Origin: Cryptomeria japonica
Taxonomy: Eukaryota > Streptophyta > Pinopsida > Cupressales > Cupressaceae
Length of the DNA: 64,000 bases
NCBI RefSeq assembly: GCF_030272615.1
Contig: NC_081414.1
Span: forward strand, 48,538,501 to 48,602,500
Direction: 5' to 3'
In this document: positions 26,668 through 39,504 of the stretch, in pieces
Position numbering within the stretch: position 1 is the first letter of the stretch
Layout: each line of letters begins with the position of its first letter
Made by a program: the position numbers and the translations under genes
Notes under the pieces: generated by a model
What the model was told of the DNA's origin: nothing
Databases searched by the model: none
Seen by the model: the letters and a program-made list of their open reading frames with translations, nothing else

Positions 26668-27904
26668 TATTTCTCACAAGGTATCATAACAATCTCTCGT
26701 ATATCCTCTTCAGGTTCTTTGTAAAGCATTTTGTATAAATCCTCTTCTTCCATCTCACCCCACCTCATGGATATAGTAGGATCCCATTTTAGTATAATGA
26801 TAAATACCTTTTTAGAAGGATGTGGTCTTCCATACTCTTTTAGAGAATCCATTACTTGTCTTAGGTACATAGTTTGATTTAGAGTGTACTTGCCTATACG
26901 TTTGTCTTGATATTTCCCTTTAAGCCCACCTTGTTTTGATTTTGAAGTTTTTAATGATTTAGGATCAACATATGCGGATGATGGAGTTGCTTCTTTATTG
27001 ATTGGTATTATTATTTCCAATTTTGGCTGCAAATTATTGCAATATATGAATGGATTTGGATCACCATTAACGGTCACTTCAACTCCATTATGTGGGAACT
27101 TGACACATTGATGATATGTTGAAGGAATGACTCTCATTTCATGAATCCATGGATGTCCCAAGAGTATATTATAAGTGAGCTCCAAATCAAGGAATTGACA
27201 AACCATATCCTTCGTAATTGGCCCAACTCTGAGAGGTAAGGTGATTGTGCTCTTGGATGAGCGCTCTTCTTCATCATATGCCTTAATGGTGATTGCATGT
27301 GTAGAATTCACAACCTTTTAAGAGTATCCTAATTGTTTAATAGTATTCAATGTACAAATTTTCATACCTACTCCTTCATCTATTAAGACTCATTTTATTT
27401 AGTTTTTTATGGAGAAAGGCTTCAATATGTAGAGGTGCATTATGAGGTTGGGTTACAGATGCATCATCAACTTTTATGAATGTGAGGCTAGTAGAATGGA
27501 AGGGTATCCCACCATGGCTTGAAACTGGTCCACATTCAGATCAATGGGTACAAAAGCCTCTCTCAAAGTCTTGTCAATAATAGCTTTGTGTGAAGGGGAT
27601 ATACGTAATAACTCAAGAATCAAGATGAGTGCGGGTTTTTTCCCTAGGTGGTCTAGAAGGTCATACTCATTCTTGGTAGATGATGAGGCTGTGGTCTTGG
27701 GTGGAACGCCTTGTAAGGTGACTTTACCTTGATGGGTTGTGACATTACATAAAAAGGTTTCATTTTTAGAGGATGAGGAAGATGGTCCAATGCCTTTTAA
27801 AACAACTTTACTCCTCTGGGTAGAACCCTCAAGAGCTTTGTCCTTTCTGATAATGGTTGAAACATGATTATCCATTGAAATGTGATTAATAGTAGAATCA
27901 TAGT
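26668..27904 (-). pseudogene. G1 end of gag and aspartic protease region
   Basis: Continues gag from the other side of the solo LTR: MDNHVSTIIRKDKALEGSTQ, then YDLLDHLGKKPALILILELL, a segment typical of plant gypsy polyproteins. The protease part has the end-of-domain motif YNILLGHPWIH at about 27180-27148. A few stops and a frame slip lie at 27310-27480, where the catalytic Asp triplet should be; I cannot find an intact D-S/T-G there. The frame runs into element A as IPCEKY at 26668 and resumes at 13790 with YGKGF. It would cut the polyprotein during particle maturation. Confidence 0.85.
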
Positions 27905-29668
27905 TGTAGTCACATAAATCTGTCCACTTAATTAAATGAATACTTAGTATTTATTTGATTATTTAACCATCAATTAATAATTAATTAAATTAATATTTAA
28001 TTAATTCATCTTAACCCTCTTCTCCTATTAATTAAATAAATTATTCAATTTATTTGATTTAATTCACTTAACCAAATTCAGACCATTAATTAAATAAATA
28101 AATCATATTTATTTAATTAAATATTCTCTCACATTTAAATAAATTAATATTTATTTAAATCCCCCAAAATCCCACCTCTCACATTTAAATAAATTAACAT
28201 TTATTTAAATCACCTTTATCCTCTACCCACTTGCATTTTCCTACAAATGCAAGTTGCACAATTATTTTAAATAAATAATTTATTTAAATCACCTTAATCC
28301 TCCACCCACTTGTATTTTCCTACAAAAGCAAGTTGCACAACTATTTTAAATAAATTATTTATTTAAAATCCTATTTATCCTCACCCACTTGAAACCTTTA
28401 ATGGTTTCCCTTAAAGTCTTCAAACTTGATGGCTTTAAAGTCTTCGAACTTGATGGCTTCCTTCTATAGTCTTCTTAAGCCTTTAATGGTTTCCCTTAAA
28501 GTCTTCAAACTTGATGGCTTTAAAGTCTTCAAACTTAATGGCTTCCCTTAAAGTCTTCTTAAGACTTTAATGGTTTTCCTTAAAGTCTTCAAGCCTTTAA
28601 TGGTTTCCCTCAAAGTCTTCAAGCATTTTAATGCTTTATCTTCCTTTTTCCCATTTAAATAAATTAATATTTATTTGAATATTTATCCAAATGCAAATTA
28701 CACCATTTAATTGAAATAAATGATTTTATTTTAATTGAAAATACCAAAATTCCTCCCACTTGCATTTTCCTACAAAATCCACTTGCATGCCTAAACCCCT
28801 TCTAGATTCTTCTAAACCCTTCCTAATTAACCTAATCCATCCCCTAAATATTGTCACGTTCCTAAGCAAATTGGAGTCACTTCTCAAAGACTCCAAAGTC
28901 TTTGAAAATCAATTAATGCTTTGTGTGTTCAACAAATTAACCTCTAAAGTCTTCCAAACCACTTATGGCTCTTACATGACCATTAATGGTTAATTCCACT
29001 TGCACCCATGGTTAAGGACTTTGACCCCTAACTTAACCCTCATGTAACCCATGTGTCTCTTCAAAACATTTATTTCTTTGACTAGGGTAACCATCATGTC
29101 CCCTCAAGCATTTAATGCTCCTTATCTCTCCTCTCAAGCCTCCTCATGGTGACACTTGTCAACATGGGATTGGGTTGAAAGTCTCACATGGATTGAATAT
29201 CTTTCAATCCTAACCCTTGTTAAGATTGCTCAATCTTAACCCTTCATTTCCCCATTTCTTCTATAAATAGAACCCTTCTCCTCAAGTAAAAAAAGGAAGC
29301 ATTAGAGTATTGTTGTTATACTATCATTAGCATAGAGCTTTCTCATAGCATCACTATCTACACTTGCATAGCATTTGCTTATCATATTCAACTATCTTGA
29401 ATCTCCATATGGCATCCATGGCTAGTGCTAAAAGCTGAGAGCTACACTCATTTGGGACTTGGAGAGGAGAGGAACAAGGGAGGAGCAACTATGAGCATCT
29501 TGATTAGCTATTTTATTCTATGTTTATATGCTTTCTATTTCATGCTTAATATCTCTCTTGATATGCCTGTTTAGGATAATCTTTTGTTGCTAACACTAAC
29601 GTTTGTTTCTTGTGCTCTTGTGTGTGTTGCCATCAAATAGATTTTCTAATCCTTTTTGTAGAGCATCA
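27905..29668 (+). repeat. Solo LTR in G1 gag, plus orientation
   Basis: 1764 bp, from TGTAGTCACATAAATCTGTC to GAGCATCA, with the exact duplication ATAGT at 27900-27904 and 29669-29673. Removing it restores the gag frame. It has many ATTTAAATAAATTAATATTT-type words (27950-28370), tandem repeats (28380-28640), and a strong TATA box, CTATAAATAG, at 29261-29270. The start and the AT-rich words resemble the G1 LTR, so it is probably a related Tat-type family. Confidence 0.92.
28380..28640 (+). repeat. Tandem repeats inside the solo LTR
   Basis: Five or more degenerate copies built from TTAAAGTCTTCAAACTTGA, GGCTTTAAAGTCTTC and CCTTTAATGGTTTCCC. The unit is about 20-50 bp, depending on how copies are split. 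Confidence 0.75.
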
Positions 29669-31722
29669 ATAGTCATATGACATCTTGGTATAATTAGCTC
29701 GATCATTTGTTGTTTTGGCTTTTCCTTTGTCATGTTTAGGAAATGGCTCCTTGAACATCACATGCTCTTCATTAGAGGCGTGACCATCAAACTTTATGTC
29801 ACCTCTGTCAATGAGATCTTGTATGATATTCTTAAATCTATGACAATTTCTAGTTAAATGCCCATTTCTCTTATGATACTCACAATATTCATCATCATTC
29901 CACTAATTTGGTTTTACTTTAAGTTGATATGGTGGATTATATGGAATTTTATAAGCTTGTTTGCCACTAATTTCTTGAATGTTGTTTCAATCGGTTCTCC
30001 CAACGAAGTGTATTTCCTTTGATTATTAAATTGACTATTTTTATTGGATGAACTTACACCGAGAAAAGTCATCTTTGGTTTTACAACATTTGCATCTACT
30101 ACCCCATCATTGACTATGTTCTTGTTCTTGTTCCAAAAGTAGGGTTTGTCTTTACCATTTGATTCCTCTTTGTTCTCTTTGAATAGTTTTATGATACCTT
30201 GTTCAACAAGGACTTTTTTTGTTGTCATTACTTTCCCAATGACCTCTTTGAAGGTAGACAAACAAGCTTTTCCTAACTCATATCCAATATCCTTGTTGAC
30301 GTTTTAAGTGAACATTTCTACCATTTGTTTTTGTGGGATATCACAAGAGCATCAACTAGCAAGACCTCTCCATCCCTGTAAGAATGAAGCAAAAAATGCC
30401 CCATTTTTCTGCTTAGTATTGCACAAGGTAGCTACTGACACATATGTTTTAATGTTATATGAGAAGTGCTGTATGAAATCCTTTGCTAGATTACTCCATG
30501 ATTTGATTCCAGGTGGGAGTTGCGAGAACCATTCCATAGCTTGTTCATCTAAGTTTTGTGGGAACAATCTCATCAGGTATGTTTCCTCCCCTGCTATGTC
30601 AATGCAAGCTGTGAAAAATTGTATTGTGTGTGCCTTAGGATCCCCTTTGCCTTTGTACGTATAAAATTTTTGTGTCACAAAATGTGGAGGGAATGGAAGC
30701 ATTGGGATACTTATATGAAATGGGTAAGAACATATATCTTTCATTGTATATTGTTGCTTTGGTGTATTTATGTCCGTCATTTATTTTTGCAAATCCATGA
30801 TTTGTTGTTGCAAGTCATTCTTGGGTGGTGTCTTTTCTCTTTGAGCTAGTCCCATACCCGAGCCACCGGGTGGAGGAGGAGGGATATAATGTATATATGG
30901 ATGGTATTGATCATAGATGTGTTCATATGGAGAAGAGAAATAGTTATAGCTTGGATATGGACCACTTGATATGGTATTGTAGTGAGGAGCGCTAGGTCTA
31001 GGTCGATACATGTCATGACCATGAGGATATGAGGTATCATAAGATTGATCTTGAGTATTGCAGCCAAATCTGACATGGGGTCTCCTCGTGTCATGATTTT
31101 GAATTTTTGCTTGAGTGTAATTGTATGCATTGGTATGATCTTGGGTATTATCATGGTCATGCGTAGTGGTAGTTCTTCTCCATGGGAAAGGATGACTACG
31201 AGATTGTTCATGAGAGTTCCTAGTAAAATTGGCATGAGCATGAGTGTATGTGTTTGGAATTTCAAGTTTTTAAAATAGGGAGGAAGGTAACTCAGGCACG
31301 AGACATTGTCTTCTATGACCACCACTACTAGACCTCCTAAGCTTTATATTAGCTTGATTTAGATCATCCTCCAAAATTTGTGACATGTCAAAATCATGGG
31401 GTAATCTTGTTCCACTTTGTGCCATGACCTATAAGAAGTATTGTCTATCCCTTTTCATGATCTCTTGAACCAATTTGTTAAAGTGGGGATCCATGATAGT
31501 TTCGTCAACCTCTGCAGAATCTACAGATTCATTGTCATTGTCATCATCATTTTCATTGTTGTTCTCATTGTTGTCATTGTCATTGTCAGTGTCTAGTTTA
31601 TTATTGTGATTGTGAAATGGATTGTAAAATTCATCTCCATGAAACTCATAAGCACTCATGTTTAAAGACCTTAAAGCTTGTTCGACTTCCCTTCTAGACC
31701 TTTGTGAATAGGTTTCAACCAT
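29669..31722 (-). pseudogene. G1 gag
   Basis: The start is the ATG at 31722 (MVETYSQRSRREVEQALRSL), the usual N-terminus of this gag group. An acidic Asp/Asn run follows, then a stop after RDRQYFL at 31429, and the frame continues VMAQSGTRLPH. Next come a His/Tyr/Pro-rich stretch with PPPPPGGSG near 30875 and a stop at about 30781. The gag core lies at 30700-30350 (FYTYKGKGDPKAHTIQF, then AMEWFSQLPPGIKSWSNL), and a zinc-finger-like His/Cys segment (NGHLTRNCHRF) at about 29870-29838. It would form the particle and bind the RNA. At least five stops. The core match is clear. Confidence 0.88.
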
Positions 31723-32564
31723 GAACTCTAGTCTTGACCAAAATGAAAGGTAGGATGAAAATGCAAAGACTATGGAAGACCAATAGGTGTATGAAGTGTA
31801 GATGAATCTAGGGTAAACTTGCAATGTCCAAGAGTGTAAGACCAAAGTATGTATGTTTTTTAGAGTAAGGTGTGGCTTCCAAAGAGATGGTGGATCTCTT
31901 GATAAGGTAAGTTGACCTTGACTCAAGAAGACCAAATGAGACCGTAATATGATAGATCTTGATACGGGAATCACCTAGTGTTGTGTTGTAGTATATTTGC
32001 AAAGTGTGATGAGGACAAGCAAAGTAACCTTTTGACTCAAATTTAGAAAATATGTGTGACTGCAATGCAAGTGAAGGGAAATAATGGACAAATATGTGAC
32101 CAAGACTGGTTGACTGAAAATGATGAAGCCCTATAGGAAGCAGCCTTAGAAGCTCTTTGAATTTGAAAACTTAAGTTCTTTTTCTCTTGACAATTTTTTT
32201 TTCTGTAATTTCTCAGCTGTGAACACAAACACAGTTTAAATTGACACAGACGTGATTTCTAATCCCAGACGTAGTTATAGTGAACACAAACACAATTTTT
32301 GGTGATAATGACAATTTTTAGCTTGAGATTCACAGACGTGATTATGCTCTGCACAAACACACAAATCCAACAAAGACACACGTTTTGACAACACAAGTTC
32401 CACGATTTTACATTTTTTTGGTAAATGTGATAGTATATTTCTTTGATACCCAGTCGTGATTCTGTTATGCACAAACACGATTTCCAAACATAGACATGAT
32501 TTAAACTGACACATACGCGGTTCTAAAAATAGTTTGTAGTTTTGTCCAATTGTAAAGTTGTTGA
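31723..32564 (-). other. G1 leader, 3' part
   Basis: Untranslated sequence before G1 gag. At 32215-32520 it has many short degenerate repeats around CACAGACGTGATTT. The same kind of repeat recurs at 47985-48315, on the other side of inserts B and C, which shows the two pieces were once adjacent. Confidence 0.75.
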
Positions 32565-33568
32565 TGTTGGAATCCAAGAACACTAAGAGGGGGGGTGAAT
32601 CAGTGTTCTACTAGTAAATGAATTTATGAACTTATTGCTTATGAAACAGTTAACAAAAAATAAAATAAAAGTGCATAAACCAAACAACACATAAATCAAC
32701 AACACCATAACACCAATATTTATATGTGGAAAACCTTGTAAAGGAAAAAAACATGGTGGGACTGATACCCACAATATCTATATACTTGATTAAGGTATAC
32801 AAATATTACATAGAGGGGATTGCACATGCAATCAGGCTCACTGCCTAAAGCTCACTGCTCAATAGAAGTCTCAATGACTTACACAACATTACACAATGAT
32901 TACATACAAAAATGAACTTATAAAGTGCATCTGACCATTCTAGATAAGTTACGGTTAAAGCTCTATCAACCTCCTCTGAATCAGTTTACAAATACTCTAT
33001 TATGCTTTGTTCTGCACTACCGGTTAGGATTGTGCACGGGAAACTACTAAAAAAGCGTTCACTCGTTGACCAAATCGCATACTATCAATGTTTGACTGAT
33101 TCACATCCAAAATTACATTACCATTAACATCAAATCCATCGCTAAGTGTTCACCCTTATATACCCTTTATCGTTTCACCATGTCGGCCTCAATGAAGAAA
33201 ATAAACTTGTTGGCTGCCGGATCACAAAACATAATATGCATTATCTCGATGATCATAATTAATGTCGGCCTTCACACACTACCATAAATTTTACAAGTAA
33301 TTATACCAGTGTCACAAAATACCTTAACCGAGTCCTATACTTAACCATGTCTCAAATATACTTTACCGATACCAAGACTAACCGGTTAACAAGAATAAAG
33401 CAAAGTGTGTGTATACCGGTTGTGTATAGTGCATACAGATTGGCCAAATCTATGCAAAATGATAAGACAATGAAATCAGATGAGAAATATCAAAAGCTGA
33501 AGATGAGTTGCCATCAATGACAACCCTAAATGCAATTCACCTTACTGGATGAGTGTCAATTTCCAACA
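32565..33568 (-). repeat. B 3' LTR
   Basis: 1004 bp, from TGTTGGAATCC to TTCCAACA on the plus strand. A G run before TGAATCAGTG lies at 32588-32604. TATA box on the minus strand at 33155-33163. Conserved block at about 32724-32760. Confidence 0.88.
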
Positions 33569-33735
33569 ATCTCCCCCTTTGGCATTGATGGCAACACTCA
33601 TGTGAAAAATGATATCATCTCTGAATCTAGTCCCTCTTACCTATACATCCATGTAGTTATATATATCTAGTGTACTCCCCCTGGGATATACATCCATTTT
33701 CATGGTACTCCTCCCCCTTTGACATAAATGACAAA
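33569..33735 (-). promoter_or_regulatory. B polypurine tracts
   Basis: On the minus strand, AAAGGGGGAGAT touches the LTR (33569-33580). Further G-rich tracts lie at about 33675-33685 and 33709-33720. The last is in the block CTCCCCCTTTGACA shared with A and C. Confidence 0.8.
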
Positions 33736-36700
33736 GCGGGTGTCCACCAAAAATGATGTACAAATATATACATACCGGTTCGTATACATGTTTCAAAATG
33801 TTAGCATATAAAGTCTTCAAAAATGAAAAGCATGTGTCCCAACCCTGCTTAAGAGAATCAAGAATGGAGGTGAATCCATTCAAGAGATTGGCATAATATT
33901 CAATTGCCTCAGATTCTGTGGGATCCTCCTTTTGCGTGTTAGATATACACTTTGTCTTATGGAATAACATGTTATCAAGTCGGGGACCAATAATTTTTTT
34001 GAGCTCTATAGCTCTCTTTATTATGCTGTCCCTTTCCTTCTCTAATCTCAAAATTTGATCCATAACTGCCAAAATTGGACCATCAAAAGAACTTGTCAAA
34101 TTAGTTGTCGGATTATAAGAATTAAAAATTTGAATCGAGTTATCTTTACAATCCAAAATTTGCTTGTCTATAGGAGTTGTGAGCTTTGAAAAATCTAGAC
34201 AAGTCTTATAAACCTTTGCACCTTCTGCTAATGTTGCATCAATAGATTGTAACCAAGTTTGAAGCTTAGCCTTCTCAGATGCAATCATCTGCAAAAATGT
34301 CTACTTCCGGGCCTCAAAAAATTTATTCTTAGCCTTAGTTTATGAAATCTTAACCAAAGAATCATAATGCTTCAGAATAAAATCAATAATCTCTTGTAAT
34401 TTACCAGATGAGCTTGCACTCTCCTTTGCCTGAAATTCTGGTACTAACCGGTTCAAAACCTCAAAAGTGTTCTAAATAAATTCTCTATCTTTAGACTCCT
34501 CTTGAGCCAATTCTTGTGTTGCCTATGCCTGGAGTGCTACAGTGGCCAAAATTTTCTTTGCCGGTGACATCTAATGATAAGGCTTGTTTAAACTGACAGA
34601 AAATAATGGCATTTTCCCTTTGGCTAAGGATGATGTGTCAATTGACAAACTAGAAGGGAAGTCTGTCACTGTCTATTTGCCAGTGTCAGCCGATGACTTA
34701 CCCTCTATATCCTTTACCTCCTATGCACCGGTGGCTTCGCCACTTGGTGCCTCACTCACTTTTGGTGCAACGTCTGAATCCTTATCCTCTGAATCTTTAT
34801 CCTTTACAATAGCTGCATCTACATCCTGTACATTTTCTATCGAAGGATTCTGAGTATCCTCAGTTTCAAAATTGGAGTCACTAGACGATTGAGTAGTAAT
34901 TGGTAGAGTGCTAACCGGTGGATCAGTACTTACATTCTGCTCATCAGATTTTACCAGTTCCTTGTCCCCTGGTAATTGAATATTTTGTGACTGTACAAAA
35001 CTAGGACTCAACTCATATCCAAGCCTTCAAATAATTCTGACCCATATATCTATAGTCTCCTTTCAGATCTCTTCAAAATTTTTGAACATTAAGTTATTAA
35101 TCCGGAGTTTAGGATTGAATTCTATTGAGCCTGTCTTATTGATTAAATTTGCAATCTCTAGTGGAGTTATTGATGGACAAAGATTAACTAATTATGTTTC
35201 CTTTATTTTCCGGTCCAAAGTTTGTGCATGTAATTTCCTGACCTCTAACTTATCATACAACTCCTTGGGCAAAATTTTCTCTAACTCAATCAAAGTCTTA
35301 CTAAAAGAATCAAGATATAAAACAATTGCTTCTTCTATTTGCTTCTTGTCTTTATCATCAAAATCATCAAAGAATGTAGAAATATTCTCCAAATTACTAT
35401 CATTAATGATTTGATCAACAATGTCCTGAGCACTTAATTTCTTCAGCTTACCGATTCTCCTCTTTGCTTTCGGTTTAGATGGCTCATCTACCTTAGGCTT
35501 CCACTTATGTACAATTATGATTTTGGGAGTCTTTCAGGGAGGCTCCTTCTCAGGTTGTTTCTTCTATTCTTCTTTCTTTTCCCTCACAACCCTTACAAAA
35601 ACACCTTTCTTATTTGGAGCTTGTTTAATCTCTTCATCAGATTTAGTCTCCTCTAAGGATACAATCATGTATTGCCTAGCCTCTTTTTGCTTCCTCTTCT
35701 ATGATTCCTTTGGCTTGGGGCTAGCAGGCTCACTGAATGGTGCGTATGGTTGTTTTGATGACTCAGTAGAATCCGAGACCACATTAGGAGTGGCCTGAGC
35801 TACCTTCTTTGCTTCTCTCTCCTCCTTCCTCTTCTGTTTCATCTCTTCCTTTCTCCGGGCTTCAAGGATTTTAACTTTTTCTTTAATTTCAGCCCTGTCA
35901 TGACCCTTACTAATTAATGTCTCAGCTGCGACCCTTGTCATTTTCTTTCTTATGGCGGGTGCAACTTGTTCCTGATGAACCTTTAAACCTTTTTCCTGCG
36001 CTGTGCCAAATTTTTCTTCTTTTTCATCAACTGGAGCTTTCAATAAATGTTGTGCATAAGAATCCAGTGTGGCCTCATCCACTTCATATCCCATGGGCAT
36101 GATCCAAACCATTATAGGCTGGACTGCCTCCATCATGCATTCATCTTTGTTAACCATAAAACAATTAGTATCTTTATATTTTTCTGCAATTTCTTTAGGA
36201 ATTCTAGCCGCGTTCTTCATTTCTTCCTAGGAATTTAAAAAAAATTCCCATAGATTGGCCTTCTGCTATTTATCACCTTGACTATGTAATATGTGAGCTA
36301 TTTTGGGGGCTATCAGTCTATCAAAAGCCCACTATATTTTACCATAACCGAGAATCATATTCAGAATGTAAAATGTCAAGCATATGATGAAAGATCCATA
36401 CTAGAATGTATTTTTCTTGTCTTGCTTTATTTTCTGGAGGTTAGTCATTAATTCCTTCAGCATCACACTGCACAAGTCATAATGTGCGTCCTCCTTCACC
36501 ATTTGATGTGCAATGAGGATGTTGTTACTAGAGATAGAGTTCAACCGGTTTGACTGATAAACTTTGTAACTGATTACCATTGCTACAAATTTCACATCAA
36601 TATCTCTAATATCATCTACTCTCATTGATCTACTAGTGAAGGTGGCACTAGTGAGTTTGTAGAGTTTGGTGTTAGAAAGTTTTGACCTAGGGCTTGGCAA

Positions 36701-37137
36701 ACCTTTGACCTTATGAAGGCATGCGATGTTTTTGATGACTTCCTCAGTGATTTTTTATGGTCGGTCCAACCATATGAATTCCCCACGAATGCGACTGAGA
36801 ATATATTTGACCCATCCATCTTCATCAAATATCATAAAATCCATAAACTAGGTAAAACCTTTCCTCTGCAAATGTGCTTATTCCGGCTTCAGCTGATTGT
36901 TGGTGATCAGATTTTTTTAGTGAAAACACAAGACATTTCGTAGCTCCCAATTTCCTCAATATCGTAGTGGATATATGCCCTAATGTCTTTGGTGTGAAGA
37001 ACACCATGGAAAACACTCAAAAATGCTCCTAACTACTCATCCAAAAGAGATTTAAAAGGATGCTTCTTGAATTCTAGATGAGGGCGGTTTTTAATTTCCA
37101 CCACCAAAGGAGTATCAACATTCGATGATGAAGCCAT
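33641..37137 (-). pseudogene. B ORF2: long protein with coiled-coil tail, broken
   Basis: Starts MASSSNVDTPLVVEIKN at 37137, matching A ORF2. Recognisable landmarks, in order: HTKDIRAYIHYDIEE near 36970, VKFVAMVISYKVYQSNRLNS near 36580, VWIMPMGYEVDEATLDSYAQ near 36100, Lys/Glu-rich coils near 35850, FSKTLIELEKILPKELYDK near 35270, an acidic Ser/Asp/Glu linker near 34830, and the tail GWDTCFSFLKTLYANILK near 33800. The frame closes at 33641. Numerous stops and frame changes separate these. Length and order agree with A once the inserts in A are removed. Function unknown; no nuclease, polymerase or protease motif. Confidence 0.78.
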
Positions 37138-37495
37138 GATAAATATCTAGGGTTTCTGCAAACGACAAATACCTCAAGATCTTGTCGGATGATGAAATTA
37201 TCTTTGAATGTAGATGCTCGCACAAATAGTCTTTAGATCTTGAAATTCTCTCGAACTTGGTCGATGTGTGAAGAAATGACTTAACTTTTTCCCTTTTATC
37301 ACCATTTACCCTAATTTTCCACTGTCATAAATGCTACTTGAGAATCTGATTGGATTACATAATCTGCATATAGGTTCCGATAAACACTTGAAATCACCTA
37401 AGTATCCATCTACAATCAAAATTCCCTAACTAGAGATCTAATCCGGGGTGTTTGTATGATCTTCAATGATTTGCCTACCCCTAAGGTAGAGTGCC

Positions 37496-38440
37496 TTAGT
37501 TACCGGATGAAGTACTTGCTTTCGGTGCAGGACCTGATGGCTCTACCAATTGATCTACTGGTGGAGTATCTGACTTCCTAATTTCCTTTTGATCTACATT
37601 GGTAGCCATATGTCCAAGTCTACTACATTCATGACATCTGACATTTCCAAGAGTGGTGGATGATGCATTGTTTTGATTATTCCTATTTCTGCACTGACTT
37701 GCTATATGACCATATTTATTGCAAACAAAGCATGTACCATTGAATTTGTGAGCATTAGGTTGTCTTACTGGTGATTTCTGGTTTCGGTTGTTGGCATGAT
37801 TCTACTTCTGACCGGATGATTGATCTTGTTGTGTAGTACCAGAGCTTTCTCCTACTTCATATCCAAGACCTCTCTTGTCATTAGCACCTCTCTGGCTCTT
37901 CAACAGTTCATCAAGTCTTGCTGAGATGAATTTGAACTTGTCTTTATACTCATTTTTAGTGTCTAAGTCATCTCTCATGATGATGATCTGTCTCTGAAGT
38001 TCCCATTCATTATTCCAGGATTGAATCAACTCAAGTTTCATCATTTCATTCTCATGTATCACTCTATTGCATTCCTCAGATCTGTCCTTCAATGCTTGAG
38101 CTAGGTTTTCTTCATTCTTTCTATCTTCAATGTCCTTTCACATTCTCATAGTTAGGGTTTGCATCTCATTCTTCAAGGTAGTATTCTCCTGAGTAATTTT
38201 CTGACATTGATCTTTCAAATCATCTTCCTCATCACTACTCTGATTTTGCAGTTGATCACAGAGTTCCTTCCTCTTGGCTTGAACAACTGATAGCTTTCCT
38301 TGCAATGAAATGATGTGTTCTTTGGCTTGCATTAGTTAATTCTTTAGTTTACTATTTTCCACCTGCTCATTATCAAGATCCTCAAGAGATAGTAGAAGCT
38401 GTTCTGCAAACCAGTTTCCATTGATTCCAAATTCTAGATC
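37496..38440 (-). pseudogene. B ORF1: coiled-coil protein with zinc knuckles
   Basis: Reads FAEQLLLSLEDLDNEQVENS near 38415, then long Glu/Gln/Lys heptads (with a stop near 38334 and another near 38138), then ESSGTTQQDQSSGQK. A complete knuckle, CFVCNKYGHIASQC, is at about 37731-37690; a second, CHECSRLGHMATNV, at about 37650-37609 has lost its last Cys. It ends STSSGN-stop at 37498-37496. A has four knuckles and B two, but the flanking sequence and the tail agree. Probably a gag/nucleocapsid-like protein. Confidence 0.8.
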
Positions 38441-38475
38441 TTCCTCAAGTTGTTAGACTTGTTCTGAGGAACTAG

Positions 38476-38487
38476 GCTCTAATACCA
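38476..38487 (-). promoter_or_regulatory. B primer-binding site (initiator tRNA-Met type)
   Basis: The minus strand reads TGGTATTAGAGC, two bases after the LTR. It has one mismatch to the usual TGGTATCAGAGC. Confidence 0.85.
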
Positions 38488-38489
38488 AT

Positions 38490-39504
38490 TGTTGGAATCC
38501 AAGAACAATGAGAGGGGGGGGGGGGGGGGTGAATCAGTGTTCTACTGGTAAATGAATTTATGAACTTATTTCTTATGAACTGGTTAACAGAAAATAAAAT
38601 TAAAGTGTATAAACCAAACAACACATATATTAGCAACACCATAACACCTATATTTATACATGGAAAACCCTATAAAGGGAAAAAACATGGTGGGGATGAT
38701 ACCCACAATATCTCTATACTTGATTAAGGTATACAAATATTATATAGAGGGGATTGCACATGCAATCAAACTCATCTCCTAGGGCTCACTGCTCAACATA
38801 AGTCTCATTGACTTACACAACATTACACAATGATTTCATACAAACATGAAATTCTAAAGTGCATCTGACCATGCTGGATAAGTTTCGTTTAAAGCTCTGT
38901 CAACCTCCTATGAATCGATTTATTGATACCTTGTTCTGCTCTATCCTGCACTACTGGTTAGGATTGCGCTCGTGAAACTACACAAAAAAGCATTCACTCG
39001 CTGACCAAATCGCATACCACCAATCTCTGACTGATTCGCATCCAAAATTACATTACCATTAACATCAAATCCATCACTAAGTGTTCACCCTGAAATACCC
39101 TTTATCTTTTCACCATGTTGGCCTCAATGAAGAAAATAAACCTGTCGGCGGCCGGATGACGAAGCATGATTATGCATTATCTCGATGATCATAATTAATG
39201 TCAGCCTTCACACACTAACATAAATTTTACAAGTGATTATACCGGAGTCCCAAAATACCTTAACCGGGTCCTATACTTAACTGGGTCCCAAATATAGGTT
39301 ATCGGTACCAAGACTAATCAGTTAACAAGAATAAAGAAAAGTGTGTATATACCGGTTGTGTATAGTGCATATCGGTTGGCACAATCTATGCAAAATGATA
39401 AGATAATGAAACTGGATGAGAAATATCAAAACCTGAAGATGAGTTGCCATCAATGACAACCCTGAATGCAATTCACCTTAACGGATGAGTGTCTATTGCC
39501 AATA
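38490..39504 (-). repeat. B 5' LTR (promoter motif lost)
   Basis: 1015 bp. The G run is 16 or so long here (38514-38529). The TATA sequence of the other copy (CCCTTATATACCC) reads CCCTGAAATACCC here, near 39088-39100. The outer terminus is TA instead of CA on the plus strand (CCAATA). Confidence 0.85.

Larger units (their letters stand above)
32565..39504 (-). mobile_element. B: non-autonomous LTR retrotransposon, sister of A
   Basis: LTRs at 38490-39504 (5') and 32565-33568 (3'). Duplications GTTGA (32560-32564) and GTTAA (39505-39509) differ at one base. The layout equals A: primer site, zinc-knuckle ORF1, long ORF2, three polypurine tracts, LTR, and no pol. Protein similarity to A extends over both ORFs, but the LTRs have clearly diverged. 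B is more decayed, with many frameshifts in ORF2. Confidence 0.86.

Noticed and set aside
28380-28640. Possible CRISPR-like array
   Set aside because: Units are directly adjacent, variable in length and without spacers; it is a plant LTR tandem repeat.
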